DNA of 64,000 nt, taken from NCBI RefSeq assembly GCF_000518745.1, contig NZ_JAEE01000009.1, forward strand, positions 50,891-114,890, given 5' to 3'. Under the pieces are notes generated by a model, which was given only the letters and a program-made list of their open reading frames with translations, was not told the DNA's origin and did not search any database. Positions 20,789 to 30,915 of the stretch are shown here, piece after piece (position 1 is the stretch's first letter; each line of letters begins with the position of its first letter). The position numbers and the translations under genes are program-made. This DNA is from Phaseolibacter flectens ATCC 12775. Its GTDB lineage: Bacteria; Pseudomonadota; Gammaproteobacteria; Enterobacterales; Enterobacteriaceae.

Positions 20789-21616
20789 ATGCGTAAGACA
20801 AAAAGACATTGCTTGCAATCGCAAAGTGTTCAAAAAGCCAGTCATGAGGGGGCATCGAAGGCATGATCATTCACTGTCATTTTAGGTTTACCAAGCGCCA
20901 TCAAAGCTTAAAATCCTTGAGGAACAAAGAAACAAAGGCACAGGGATCGAGCCGTGTTTTATTCTTCCCTGCTCTCCTGAATCATCAGTGCTATCCATTG
21001 TGCCAAAGTCAACATGGTGCAGTCAAACAGGCTTGACGGGGAAGAGGCGATAACACGAGGTAGCCTCGTCGGGTATCAGGTGGCTGTTGTAAAAAAGACA
21101 GTGATCGCGGCAAGTTTAGGTCAATGATCCCTCGTTTTTCTCTATTTCAATCGCGAATTTTATCATGGGTGAACAGCCCCTTCAGGCCTGACCACTTTCT
21201 ACGATCTATTAGTAGCATGTCCAACTAGTTATACTCTCTGTCTCGCTGAATTTACCTCGGGTTTATCGCCTTGGGCTTGGTTAAGCGATCTTACGGTATG
21301 CTTTGATAAGCGATGTGTAAAAACGTGGGTAAATACCAAGCGTGGTATGGCGTGAATGTGGCGGCACGCAAAAAAATGAAGCCATACTGTGTGTGACGGT
21401 GATCTTTCTTGCTTTGCTACTCACTGATACCTATACGAGTATTACGATAAATCAGCGTCCAAGCCTAGAGGTTCAGACTGTGCCCCACCCCTATCAATCA
21501 AGAATAAGGCCAACATTGCTCAGCACTGCTGAGAATCATTAGAAACAAGAAAGGGAATTAGATGAAAGGCGAGTTTCACGACTGCAGTCTTTTGCCTACA
21601 GTCGTGAGGGATACGA
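20789..21616. other. Long gene-free stretch between nudE and mrcA
   Basis: About 830 bp between converging genes. I recognise no protein. A 66-codon frame (21342-21542, plus) has one hydrophobic stretch but no convincing ribosome site or family. Small structures: hairpin ACGAGG/CCTCGT (21055-21060, 21064-21069) and palindrome TCAGGCCTGA near 21182-21191. It may be debris of a lost gene or hold an RNA gene. Confidence 0.45.
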
Positions 21617-24175
21617 TCAGAAGAGGTCTTCACTCTCACCATGATCATTAATGGTTGGTGTGGTATCGGTAAGGGAGTATTCTGTGGGCTCTGTTCCTGT
21701 AATAAAATACTCTTGGCGACTATTTGGCCCACCCTTAGAGAGTTTTCCTGTCGTCCTATCAATGGTTACTGTTGTGATCCCTGTTGGTGGAACTAATGGT
21801 TGTAGGGCAACGCCGTTTAAGGCGATTTTCATAAAACTATCCCAAGCAGGTTGCGCACTCTTAGCCCCACCTTCTGCACCAGATATCTGATCCTTGATTA
21901 CACCAGAGGCTGTCGATTTGCCTAATGTGCGTTGCGCATTATCAAAACCAAACCAGACGGTGGTAGCGATATTGGGTCCAAAGCCGGAGAACCACGCATC
22001 TTTTGAGCTGTTAGTTGTCCCTGTTTTACCACCAATATCATCGCGTTGAATATCACGCTTTGCCCGCCATGCCGTCCCCATCCAACCTGGCTCACCATAA
22101 ATATTCGAGTTCATTGCACTTTTAATTAAGAATGAGAGCTGAGCACTGATCACATGAGGTGCATAGCCACCGGTGTGGTTATCCTGAGCGGCACTACCGG
22201 GTGCTGAAATCAGTGAGGGTTCTGGAACAGCATGATTCACTTGGTTATCTTCTGCTGAGGCAACATTTTCCGTCTTATCTTGATTAAGATCTACGGAGTG
22301 AGGGGCATCACTGTACAAGGTCGGCAGATCACATTCGGCGCAGGCAAGTTGCGGATGCGCTTCAAATAATATCTGATTATCTTCCGAGACAATTTTCTTA
22401 ATAAACCAAGGTTTGACCAGATAACCGCCATTACTCAATGCAGCGTAACCTCTTGCAACCTGCAATGGTGTGAAGGAGGCTGCACCCAGAGCCAGAGATT
22501 CGGTATGGATGATATTCTGAGCAGGGAAGCCAAAGCGTTCCAAGTAAGATGCCGCATAAGCGACACCCATTGCACGCATCGCTCTGACCATGACCACATT
22601 TTTCGACAGACCCAAGCCTTCACGTAAACGGATCGGCCCCAGATAGGTATCGGGAGAATTATGTGGCCGCCAGTCAGCGCCTGCGCCTGCATCCCAGCGC
22701 GCAATTGGCATATCGTTAAGAATTGTCGCAAGCGTCAAGCCTTTATCCATCGCGGCGGTATAGAGGAAAGGTTTAATGTTCGAGCCCAGTTGACGTATCG
22801 CTTGGGTCGCTCGATTAAACATACTTTGTGTGAAATCGAATCCACCGACCAGCGCTTTAATTGATCCATCTCTGGAATCCAGAGAAACCAACGCTGAATT
22901 CACTTCGGGTATTTGGGCGAGCAACCATTGATTTTTTACCTGTCTTATCCAGATCAGTTGCCCTGCGGTAACAACCTGGTCGACTTTAGTTGGTGTGGCG
23001 CCTTGCAGGCTATCATTCTTAAAGGGTCTGGCCCAACGTACCGCATCCAGATCAAGAATGACGGAAGTATCGTTGATCGTCATCACCGTCGCTTGAGCCG
23101 AATCGGCATCGGTCACAATTGCCGGACTCAGCGGACCCCGTGTTCCGGTAGCTTGTAGGAAATTATGCATTTTCTGTTCTGGCCAAGGTGACTGTTGTGG
23201 TTGCCACAGTACCTGTTGTGGCCCGCGATAACCATGACGCATATCGTAATTGAGAATATTGTTACGAACAGATTCCGTGGCGGCTTCTTGCAAAGGCTTG
23301 GTAATGGTCGTGTAGACCTTATAGCCATCAGTGTAGGCATTATCACCGTAACGGCTGACCATGTCTTGGCGAACCATTTCAGTAATGTAAGGGGCACTAA
23401 AGGCAGTCTGTGCGCCATGATAGCGTGACACTATCGGCTGACTGATTGTTTGTTGATACTGTGCTTGAGTAATAAAACGCTGGGACAGCATACGACTTAA
23501 TACTGTATTCCGTCTTGCTAGGGCGCGAGTGGGTGAGTAAATGGGATTGAAGGTCGAAGGTGCTTTCGGCAAGCCGGCGATCACCGCAATTTCATTGAGA
23601 TCCAATTGTGAGACGGATTTGCCAAAGTAAACTTCCGCTGCCGCACCGACACCGTAGGCGCGTGATCCTAAATAAATTTTATTTAGGTATAACGCCATAA
23701 TTTCATCTTTCGTCAGCAGTTGTTCAATTCTTATCGCCAATAGCGCCTCACGCACTTTACGCATTAACGTTTTTTCGGGACTAAGAAAGAAATTACGTGC
23801 CAGCTGTTGTGTGATAGTACTGGCCCCTTGTGAGGCATGGCCGGTAAATAGCGCGACGGAAGCTGCACGAAAAATACCGACAGGATCAATACCATGATGC
23901 TCATAAAACCGACTATCTTCGGTAGCAATGAAAGCTTGAACCATCTGTGGTGGGATTTCAGAGAGCTGAAGAGGGATGCGCCGTTTCTCACCAAATTGGG
24001 CGATCAATTGATTATCCGAGCTGTAGACCTGCATCGGCGTTTGTAACCGGACATCTTTCAATGTGTTCACATCTGGCAGTTGGGGCTCAATGTATTTATA
24101 CAGGCCATAAAGCGAGCCAGCACCGGCCAGAATGCAAATAAAAACAAAAACAAACAGAGATTTTATGAACTTCAC
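21617..24175 (-). CDS. mrcA: Penicillin-binding protein 1A (MrcA)
   Basis: 852 residues (E. coli 850). Bifunctional class A PBP: N-terminal membrane anchor (about 7-26), glycosyltransferase domain with catalytic Glu86 in ATEDSRFYEHHG and the GASTITQQLARNFF motif, an OB-type insert (about 320-410), then the transpeptidase with SNIKPF (nucleophile Ser about 465), SKN and KTGTTN. It polymerises and crosslinks peptidoglycan. Divergent from hofM as in E. coli. All catalytic motifs are intact. Confidence 0.98.
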   Translation of the reverse strand: MKFIKSLFVFVFICILAGAGSLYGLYKYIEPQLPDVNTLKDVRLQTPMQVYSSDNQLIAQFGEKRRIPLQLSEIPPQMVQAFIATEDSRFYEHHGIDPVGIFRAASVALFTGHASQGASTITQQLARNFFLSPEKTLMRKVREALLAIRIEQLLTKDEIMALYLNKIYLGSRAYGVGAAAEVYFGKSVSQLDLNEIAVIAGLPKAPSTFNPIYSPTRALARRNTVLSRMLSQRFITQAQYQQTISQPIVSRYHGAQTAFSAPYITEMVRQDMVSRYGDNAYTDGYKVYTTITKPLQEAATESVRNNILNYDMRHGYRGPQQVLWQPQQSPWPEQKMHNFLQATGTRGPLSPAIVTDADSAQATVMTINDTSVILDLDAVRWARPFKNDSLQGATPTKVDQVVTAGQLIWIRQVKNQWLLAQIPEVNSALVSLDSRDGSIKALVGGFDFTQSMFNRATQAIRQLGSNIKPFLYTAAMDKGLTLATILNDMPIARWDAGAGADWRPHNSPDTYLGPIRLREGLGLSKNVVMVRAMRAMGVAYAASYLERFGFPAQNIIHTESLALGAASFTPLQVARGYAALSNGGYLVKPWFIKKIVSEDNQILFEAHPQLACAECDLPTLYSDAPHSVDLNQDKTENVASAEDNQVNHAVPEPSLISAPGSAAQDNHTGGYAPHVISAQLSFLIKSAMNSNIYGEPGWMGTAWRAKRDIQRDDIGGKTGTTNSSKDAWFSGFGPNIATTVWFGFDNAQRTLGKSTASGVIKDQISGAEGGAKSAQPAWDSFMKIALNGVALQPLVPPTGITTVTIDRTTGKLSKGGPNSRQEYFITGTEPTEYSLTDTTPTINDHGESEDLF

Positions 24176-24295
24176 CTGAGATTCCCATTAAATTTCGATT
24201 GGGCAGTTTATAAACGATGTATAGCTAGTATAAATGCATCGGAGCACATTGGATACGTCAATTTTCAGTGAAAATCTAATTAAAAGGAGTGGATT

Positions 24296-25135
24296 ATGCT
24301 TGGATCTGAGTGGCAAATAGGCGTGGATATTCAGCCTGATTATCTGGCAGTACTGGGTATCCAACGGTTACATCATCAGTGGCATGTTCGTTTTTGCTGG
24401 GGAAAATCTATTCAATTATTCAATCATAATCCTGTTGACTTCTCAGCCTCATTTTCAGAAATAGCCAAACTTCTGCAAGAGATCCGCACTCTGCTGCCCA
24501 AACGAATCTCGGTCAGGGTCAGTTTTCCTCCTGAGCAAACGTTACATCGTCTGATCATGTTGCCAGCCAACGATCTGCAGCCAGCGGTAGCTGAACGTTA
24601 CATTCACCTTGCTGCAGAGCAACTGTTTCCCACAGGGTTGGAAGAATTCGCGATGGATTATTGCCGCAAACCACACCCACAGGGTGCAGAGGTGACATTA
24701 ACGCTGACTCGGCAGCAATATATTGAACAATATTTATCGATACTTTCCAGTGCTGGATTTGACATCGATGTTTTAGAGATTATGCCCGCCGCGCTGTTGC
24801 CTTTATTAGATCAGGTGATGGCCTCGACTGACAAGCTGTTGTTGTTGCGCACTGGCCGTTATTGGTTGTGGGCCAGTCAAGTCAGCCAACGGTATCAGTG
24901 TGATTGGGCGTTGCTTGCTCAGGATAATGAACAATTGCCAGAAACTCTGCGGCAACCAAATAACTCGGCTGTGATGCGGCTTTATTGCAGCAGTTATACA
25001 ACACCCTGTCCTGCCTCGTTTACTCGTTTTTCTCCTTTTGAACTATTCCAGCGTCGCGGAATAAGATTGCCTGTCAATCCGGGACGTTATTGCCTCGCAG
25101 CAGGGTTGGCATTACGGGGGGAGGATCGGCTATGA
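24296..25135 (+). CDS. hofM: HofM, PilM-like assembly protein
   Basis: 279 residues. Begins with an actin-fold phosphate-binding-like segment (WQIGVDIQPDYLAVLGIQ) as in PilM/ComA-type cytoplasmic ATP-binding proteins of type IV pilus assembly. First gene of hofM-N-O-P-Q. In E. coli the operon is needed to use DNA as a nutrient, and the homologous com/pil genes serve DNA uptake and pilus assembly. AAAAGGAG lies upstream of the ATG. It overlaps hofN by an ATGA. Confidence 0.87.
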   Translation: MLGSEWQIGVDIQPDYLAVLGIQRLHHQWHVRFCWGKSIQLFNHNPVDFSASFSEIAKLLQEIRTLLPKRISVRVSFPPEQTLHRLIMLPANDLQPAVAERYIHLAAEQLFPTGLEEFAMDYCRKPHPQGAEVTLTLTRQQYIEQYLSILSSAGFDIDVLEIMPAALLPLLDQVMASTDKLLLLRTGRYWLWASQVSQRYQCDWALLAQDNEQLPETLRQPNNSAVMRLYCSSYTTPCPASFTRFSPFELFQRRGIRLPVNPGRYCLAAGLALRGEDRL

Positions 25136-25713
25136 ATCGTGTCAATCTACTACCATGGCGGCAAAAAGCTCGGCAACGCTTACGTAAGAAACGCACGATT
25201 CTCTCACTTTGTCTGGTTTGCTGCTTTATCACGGTTTTTGTGCTCATCCATCGCGTGACGAAGACAGGTTGGACAGCCTTAAGCTTGCAGCGTGTATTAT
25301 TGCAGCAGACGCTTGCCTTACAACAAAAAATGTTACAGCAACAGCGGGATCTTGCCGTTCAACGTACTCATTCGCACGTGAAGCTGCTCCCTCATTCGAT
25401 GACAATTTTGCAGCATTTTTGGTTAAAATTAACCACCATCCTGCCACATTTCGTTTGGCTTAATACGGTTCAACAATCTGCAAATCAACTGATCGTGTTA
25501 GGGAGTGCCTATTCATTTGATGGATTTGAGCGTTTCAGGTTAGCGTTGTTAACTGAATTATCCCCTCAGCCGATTTGTCGTTTACAAATACAGCAGCAGG
25601 CAACGCAATTATATCATTTTAAACTACACATCGTTTTTGCTCCTGATCGCTGTCGTCAAGTACAGGAAGGCGACAGCGAGCGGGGTAATCGCGAGGTGCA
25701 GACTGCATCATGA
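25132..25713 (+). CDS. hofN: HofN, PilN-like assembly protein
   Basis: 193 residues from MNRVNLLPWRQKARQ; NLLPWR is the PilN/HofN N-terminal signature that contacts PilM. One membrane segment (about 22-42) is followed by a coiled, Gln-rich periplasmic region. The start overlaps the hofM stop (ATGA at 25132-25135), indicating translational coupling; an in-frame upstream ATG at 25090 is less likely. Confidence 0.87.
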   Translation: MNRVNLLPWRQKARQRLRKKRTILSLCLVCCFITVFVLIHRVTKTGWTALSLQRVLLQQTLALQQKMLQQQRDLAVQRTHSHVKLLPHSMTILQHFWLKLTTILPHFVWLNTVQQSANQLIVLGSAYSFDGFERFRLALLTELSPQPICRLQIQQQATQLYHFKLHIVFAPDRCRQVQEGDSERGNREVQTAS

Positions 25714-26156
25714 GACGTTTACAGTGGGGGTGGCGACGTTATTTTTCAGGGGCAACCGTATTATTGCTATTGGCATTAATTGGCTGGTTCTGCTGGTGTT
25801 GGCAACGTCATCAGGCCGAAAGGCAGCAGATTATCCATTTATTTATGGCGCTCCAAAACGTAGCAGAATTACGCAAACAATTGCCTGCGCTCAAGGTATT
25901 ACAAGACCATAACCCGCAACCATGCTCTGACGTGCAGCCGACCATGATATTGATGCAGTGGCTGCAGCAGCATCCTACGAATATTCAAGGCTGGCAGAAG
26001 CAGCTAGCACGGCATGAACTTCATTTGCTGCTAACTTGGCCTGATTTTTTGCAACTCATTGCACCGTTAAGCAAGGCGAGTCAGTCTCTTTCTTCTTGGC
26101 ATCTTATTGTCAATGCGCAGGGATCCCAGTTAGCGATGACATTGTGGATAGAATAA
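25710..26156 (+). CDS. hofO: HofO, PilO-like assembly protein
   Basis: 148 residues; a short cytoplasmic tail, one membrane segment (about 13-31), then a periplasmic domain. Position and topology match HofO/PilO, which pairs with PilN in the inner-membrane alignment complex. ATGA overlap with hofN. Sequence similarity is weak, so the name rests largely on order and topology. Confidence 0.8.
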   Translation: MRRLQWGWRRYFSGATVLLLLALIGWFCWCWQRHQAERQQIIHLFMALQNVAELRKQLPALKVLQDHNPQPCSDVQPTMILMQWLQQHPTNIQGWQKQLARHELHLLLTWPDFLQLIAPLSKASQSLSSWHLIVNAQGSQLAMTLWIE

Positions 26157-26157
26157 A

Positions 26158-26499
26158 ATGAAAAGACTTTTATCTTGGCTTTGCGGAGCAACACTCTTCA
26201 TTACGGCTTCTCAGGGACAGTCGCGCAACCCTTTTCAGCCCTTTGATATTGCGCGTTGTACGCTTAAGCATGAAGCACACGCGGGCTGGCAGTTGAAAGG
26301 AACACTCATTTCACTCAACGACACAGTTGCCCAATTTATGACCAGAGAACAGCAATTTGTCAGCATTGCACTTAACCAGTATTTGCCGGACAGTCATTTG
26401 CAGGTCGTTAATATTGCTGCAAATCAGGTACAAATCACCGCGAAGGCACCCTGCCCACGAGCAAGCTGGACCCTGACTCTGGAGGGACGTGATGCGTAA
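26158..26499 (+). CDS. hofP: HofP, PilP-like protein
   Basis: 113 residues; signal-like N-terminus (MKRLLSWLCGATLFITASQG) followed by RNPFQPF, the segment typical of PilP/HofP that precedes the small beta domain contacting the secretin. No lipobox is evident. It starts 1 bp after hofO and overlaps hofQ by 8 bp. Confidence 0.8.
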   Translation: MKRLLSWLCGATLFITASQGQSRNPFQPFDIARCTLKHEAHAGWQLKGTLISLNDTVAQFMTREQQFVSIALNQYLPDSHLQVVNIAANQVQITAKAPCPRASWTLTLEGRDA

Positions 26500-27793
26500 T
26501 AGAACCCGTTACGCGCTTGCCAGTCTTCTATTACTGATTAATCTGCGCGGTGAGGGGCAAACCTCAGATAAAATCACACTGAATGTTGACAATATGCCCG
26601 TCGAGCAGGTTGTCGCGATGGTAGCTAAATCACAGCAATTGGGTTTTGCTATCGGGCCTGGGGTTAAGGAACGCGTGACATTGCATCTGCATCAAGCGCG
26701 ATGGCAGGAGGTACTGCAACTGATTGCGGAGTTGAGTGAGAGTACGGTTGTGATTTCTGGCAATACGATCCGCCTTATGCCAGCAGATCCTCAGGCAACG
26801 GCACAAGCAAACGAGGAGGTCGCGATGAATGTCTCCAGTCGGCGTTTTCCTCTTATCTATAATAGCGCGTTGCAATTGAGGGAGTTGCTGATGCAATCTT
26901 CAGCGAAAATTCTGACCTCGCAAGGGCATGCCAGTGTCGATCATACCATGAACGCCCTGATTGTCCGTGATACGATACAAGCGTTAGAGAGGGTGAAGCA
27001 TTGGATTGCTATCGTGGAGCAACCGCAGCCACAAGTCGAAATTATTGCTCATATTGTAACAATCAGTGAACATCAGCTCCATCAACTTGGTGTCGATTGG
27101 CAGAGCAGTCAATGGGATGCAGAGCATGAAGCAGGCAGTAATGCCCATATCAACATTCCGCTGGGCGTCAGTTCGCCAACCTTAAGTGCCAAACTCGCCC
27201 TAGCGCGTCTTCATAGCCAGTTATTGAGTTTGGAATTGAGTGCGCTTGAACTTGAAAATGAAATTGATATTATTGCCAGCCCACGTTTGGTAACGACACA
27301 CAAGGGGTTGGCCTCGATCAAACAAGGCAGTGAAATTCCATACTTAGTATCAGGACAACGCAAAGATGACTCCCCGACTGTACAGTTTAAAGAGGCGGTA
27401 TTGGGTATGCAGATCACCCCTGAGATTTTAGGGGAGCAACATATTCGGTTGCATCTGCATTTGAGTCAAAATGTGCCTGGCAAGGCGATTCAGGAGGGGG
27501 ATAACACACCCTTAAGTATTGATAAACAAGAAATAGAAACGCAAGTAATCGTCAAAAATGGCCAGACGTTAGCGCTGGGAGGGATATTCCAACAGCAGAA
27601 TACGGTTGGGCAACATCGGGTACCATGGTTCGCGCATCTGCCTTGGATTGGTCAGCTATTCAGACGTGATCTTGCTCAACAACAAAAAAGAGAGCTTGTG
27701 GTTTTTATTACGCCTAATTTGTTATATTTGAGTAAATTAGACCAAAATATGTCAGCAGAAACGGCACAATCGTTGACGTGGCCTTTTAATTAG
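26492..27793 (+). CDS. hofQ: HofQ, secretin-family outer membrane channel
   Basis: 433 residues from the ATG at 26492, which has GGAGGG 5 bp upstream (a GTG at 26489 is too close). N-terminal signal, AMIN-like/N0 domain (LNVDNMPVEQVVAMVAK), an N1 domain (NALIVRDT) and the C-terminal secretin beta-barrel with VPWFAHLPWIGQLFR and ELVVFITPNLL. Forms the outer-membrane pore for type IV pili or DNA uptake. The pilins and ATPases (hofB/C, ppdD) would be elsewhere. Confidence 0.92.
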   Translation: MRNRTRYALASLLLLINLRGEGQTSDKITLNVDNMPVEQVVAMVAKSQQLGFAIGPGVKERVTLHLHQARWQEVLQLIAELSESTVVISGNTIRLMPADPQATAQANEEVAMNVSSRRFPLIYNSALQLRELLMQSSAKILTSQGHASVDHTMNALIVRDTIQALERVKHWIAIVEQPQPQVEIIAHIVTISEHQLHQLGVDWQSSQWDAEHEAGSNAHINIPLGVSSPTLSAKLALARLHSQLLSLELSALELENEIDIIASPRLVTTHKGLASIKQGSEIPYLVSGQRKDDSPTVQFKEAVLGMQITPEILGEQHIRLHLHLSQNVPGKAIQEGDNTPLSIDKQEIETQVIVKNGQTLALGGIFQQQNTVGQHRVPWFAHLPWIGQLFRRDLAQQQKRELVVFITPNLLYLSKLDQNMSAETAQSLTWPFN

Positions 27794-28086
27794 CATAAAA
27801 GGGGCATATAAGTGAAGATAGTGTATAGTATGTGAAACTTATTAGTGTTTACTGAGATATAACACAGGCCTCTGAATGGTATGAATATTATTCGTTACCC
27901 AATTATCTCTGTTCAAAAGCAAACAAAAGGTGCAGTTTAATGTGTTTATTTGGTTGCCAAGTACCCCCGAGTGTTGAGATAATTTTTGGCCTGACTCTTG
28001 TTTAATATTATGAGGTCTCAGTTTCTGTCCCGCCGGTCACTATGGCTACGGGGTATCATTAACGAATTCTTAGTAGTACCGAAAAA

Positions 28087-28608
28087 ATGGCAGAGAAACG
28101 AAATATCTTTCTGGTTGGGCCTATGGGTGCCGGCAAAAGCACTATTGGGCGTCAGTTAGCTCAGCAACTCAATATGGATTTTTTTGACTCAGATCAGGAA
28201 ATTGAGCGACGCACCGGAGCTGATGTTGGCTGGGTTTTTGATGTTGAGGGCGAAGACGGCTTCCGTGATCGCGAAGAAAAAATCATCAATGAGCTGACGG
28301 AGAAACAAGGCATTGTTCTGGCGACGGGGGGAGGCTCGGTAAAATCACGCGAAACACGTAATCGTCTGTCCGCACGGGGTGTCGTGGTCTATTTAGAAAC
28401 GACAATTGATAAGCAGTTAGCCCGGACTCAACGTGATAAACGCAGGCCTTTACTGCAGGTGGATTCACCCCCACGCGAAGTCTTGGAAGAGTTAGCTCAG
28501 GAACGCAATCCACTGTACGAGGAAATCGCGGACGTGACGATTCGAACTGACGAACAGAGTGCCAAAGTGGTGGCGAACCAGATAATCAGTAGTCTGGAAA
28601 AAAGCTAG
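28087..28608 (+). CDS. aroK: Shikimate kinase I (AroK)
   Basis: 173 residues. P-loop GPMGAGKST (11-19), shikimate-binding [11 protein letters not shown] and FRDREE segments, and the GGGSV motif. It phosphorylates shikimate on the way to chorismate. First of the aroK-aroB-damX-dam-rpe-gph-trpS string, separated from hofQ by 293 bp. Confidence 0.98.
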   Translation: MAEKRNIFLVGPMGAGKSTIGRQLAQQLNMDFFDSDQEIERRTGADVGWVFDVEGEDGFRDREEKIINELTEKQGIVLATGGGSVKSRETRNRLSARGVVVYLETTIDKQLARTQRDKRRPLLQVDSPPREVLEELAQERNPLYEEIADVTIRTDEQSAKVVANQIISSLEKS

Positions 28609-28649
28609 CCTACAACGGGCGTTTTTAAGAACCACATAGGACTACAGCG

Positions 28650-29741
28650 ATGAGGGAGCAATTAACAGTTGCGCTGGCCGAGCGGAGCTACCCAATATCT
28701 ATCGGTGCGGGCTTATATGATAAGCCTGACAGTTATTGGCCGCTTTGTGCAGGAGAGTCTGTCATTATCGTGACTAACGAAACCTTAGCACCGCTTTATC
28801 TTCCCCGAGTTAAGCAAACCTTGCTACTCAAAGGGAACATGGTCGATACGGTTGTCGTGCCTGATGGTGAACAGTATAAAACACTGCAAACGTTGGAAAT
28901 GTTGTTTAATGCGTTACTTGAAAAACCTCATTCACGTGATACGACGGTGATTGCGCTGGGTGGTGGTGTGATAGGCGACATGGCGGGCTTTGCTGCAGCG
29001 TGCTACCAACGTGGTGTGCGATTTATCCAAATGCCGACTACACTATTATCACAGGTGGATTCATCAGTGGGCGGCAAAACAGCGGTCAATCACCCCTTGG
29101 GTAAAAATATGATAGGGGCTTTTTACCAACCTGCCTCTGTGATTATTGATACGGATTGTCTGTCAACCTTACCGCAACGTGAACTTGCTTCGGGTTTCGC
29201 TGAGGTGATTAAATATGGTGTGATCCTCGATCGGGCTTTCTTTGAGTGGCTCGAACAGCATATCGACAGCCTGATGGCTCTCGAACAAGCGACGATAGCG
29301 AAATGTATTCGGCGTTGTTGTGAGTTAAAAGCGCAGATCGTCGCTCTTGATGAGAGAGAATCGGGTTCCAGAGCCTTACTGAATCTTGGTCATACCTTTG
29401 GTCATGCGATTGAAGCACATATGGGCTACGGTAACTGGTTGCACGGTGAGGCAGTGGCTGCTGGGATGATGATGGCTGCGCGAACTGCTGAATTGCTTGG
29501 TGGGTTTAGCCAGCAGGATAGCATGAGATTGATGGCGTTACTGCAGCGTGTTGGTTTACCTGTTCATGGGCCTGCCTCCATGTCGGCAGAGGCGTATTTC
29601 CCTCACATGCTGCGTGATAAAAAAGTGCTGGCCGGATCGCTGCGTTTGGTATTACCTGAATCGCTCGGTAAGGCAAATGTGGTCAGTGGTGTCGCTCATG
29701 ATATTGTTTTGTCAGCGATTCGCTCTTGCCAGTCAGTCTGA
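28650..29741 (+). CDS. aroB: 3-dehydroquinate synthase (AroB)
   Basis: 363 residues. NAD-dependent cyclisation of DAHP to 3-dehydroquinate. Conserved blocks: [45 protein letters not shown], the zinc-binding HTFGHAIE and HGEAVAAGM. 41 bp after aroK, likely cotranscribed. Confidence 0.98.
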   Translation: MREQLTVALAERSYPISIGAGLYDKPDSYWPLCAGESVIIVTNETLAPLYLPRVKQTLLLKGNMVDTVVVPDGEQYKTLQTLEMLFNALLEKPHSRDTTVIALGGGVIGDMAGFAAACYQRGVRFIQMPTTLLSQVDSSVGGKTAVNHPLGKNMIGAFYQPASVIIDTDCLSTLPQRELASGFAEVIKYGVILDRAFFEWLEQHIDSLMALEQATIAKCIRRCCELKAQIVALDERESGSRALLNLGHTFGHAIEAHMGYGNWLHGEAVAAGMMMAARTAELLGGFSQQDSMRLMALLQRVGLPVHGPASMSAEAYFPHMLRDKKVLAGSLRLVLPESLGKANVVSGVAHDIVLSAIRSCQSV

Positions 29742-29825
29742 ACAAAAAAATAAGGTGATTAGGTGAGTGTCTGTATCATCCATCAGAGTGGCGTGGCTAA
29801 CAATGATAAGTGTGAGGTGGTTTGA

Positions 29826-30815
29826 ATGGATGAGTTTCAATCGCAAGATGAATTAAAGCCAGACACCAGTGACAGGCCAACAGGTCGTACTCGCAAAGGT
29901 GTCAGTCCTGTTAGGTTGCCTATGTCTAAACGGCATATAATGACTGGGATTGGGATCTTGGTTCTTTTATTGCTGATCCTTGGTATTGGCTCGCTGCTTA
30001 ATGGATCCAAGCAGACCCAGTCAACCGATCAAAATACACACAGTGAGAAGCCACTGGCATTAGCGAATACCAATACAGATAATACTGCTCTTGGGTCGGG
30101 TGCCCCAAATACAGCGCTTTCTGCTGTACCTGCACAGATGCCAGATGCTCCTCGCGGTGATCCACACCCTGCTCCCGTGGATCAGGCAGCAGACAATACG
30201 GAAAATAATCCGTCCTATACTGCGATGCCATCTCATGATACACAACAGACAACGGCAACGGGATCATTACCCGCAGCGGGGTTGCCTGTTGCACTTGCGA
30301 CACGCAATAGCGCAGTGCAGGCTAAACCGACTGAATCAGTTTTGAGGGCACAGAGTAAACAACCTGCGGATCCTCAAACAGCAACATCGCTGGCAGGGAT
30401 CAACAAGGCTGAAAATCATAAGCACAGCAATGGCAATCCTCAGCCTAAGCATGGAGTGTTGGCTCATCGTGCTCCTTCTGCTGATACGACCAAACCTGTC
30501 TCATCACTCCCTAAAAAGCAGACAGTAGCGTCAGCGCCTGAGGTGCGGCGGCATGCTCAGAACCAGAGTGGGGGGGGATATACGTTACAATTGAGTGCAG
30601 CGAGTCAAAAACAGTCTCTTGAACGTTGGGCTACACAAAATAAATTGACTGAATTTCGCATCCATCAGACCCAGCGTAATGGTCGTCCATGGTATATTCT
30701 CGTCAGTGGCAATTACCCGAGTTCAACCTCGGCCAAACAGGCAATTTCTCATTTTCCTGCAGCAATAAGAGATAAAGCCCCTTGGGTACGTGCGTTGAGC
30801 CAACTTGAAAAATAA
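29826..30815 (+). CDS. damX: DamX, SPOR-domain cell division protein
   Basis: 329 residues against about 428 in E. coli. Short cytoplasmic N-terminus, one membrane segment (about 40-58), a long linker rich in Gln, Thr, Pro and Ala, and a C-terminal SPOR domain (about 252-329; YTLQLSAASQ...RPWYILVSGNYPS) that binds denuded glycan strands at the septum. The linker accounts for the shorter length. Between aroB and dam as in E. coli. Confidence 0.93.
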   Translation: MDEFQSQDELKPDTSDRPTGRTRKGVSPVRLPMSKRHIMTGIGILVLLLLILGIGSLLNGSKQTQSTDQNTHSEKPLALANTNTDNTALGSGAPNTALSAVPAQMPDAPRGDPHPAPVDQAADNTENNPSYTAMPSHDTQQTTATGSLPAAGLPVALATRNSAVQAKPTESVLRAQSKQPADPQTATSLAGINKAENHKHSNGNPQPKHGVLAHRAPSADTTKPVSSLPKKQTVASAPEVRRHAQNQSGGGYTLQLSAASQKQSLERWATQNKLTEFRIHQTQRNGRPWYILVSGNYPSSTSAKQAISHFPAAIRDKAPWVRALSQLEK

Positions 30816-30915
30816 CGTCGCCATTGATGATGACCAGAGCAGCGAGGCTGCTCTAATCTCAGCGCAATACTGTTGTCAGTTTCAACTTATCATTTAATTA
30901 CTAAACTATGGCAGT

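Noticed and set aside
21342..21542. Small membrane protein before mrcA
   Set aside because: One hydrophobic stretch only, no ribosome site, no family and no conserved context.
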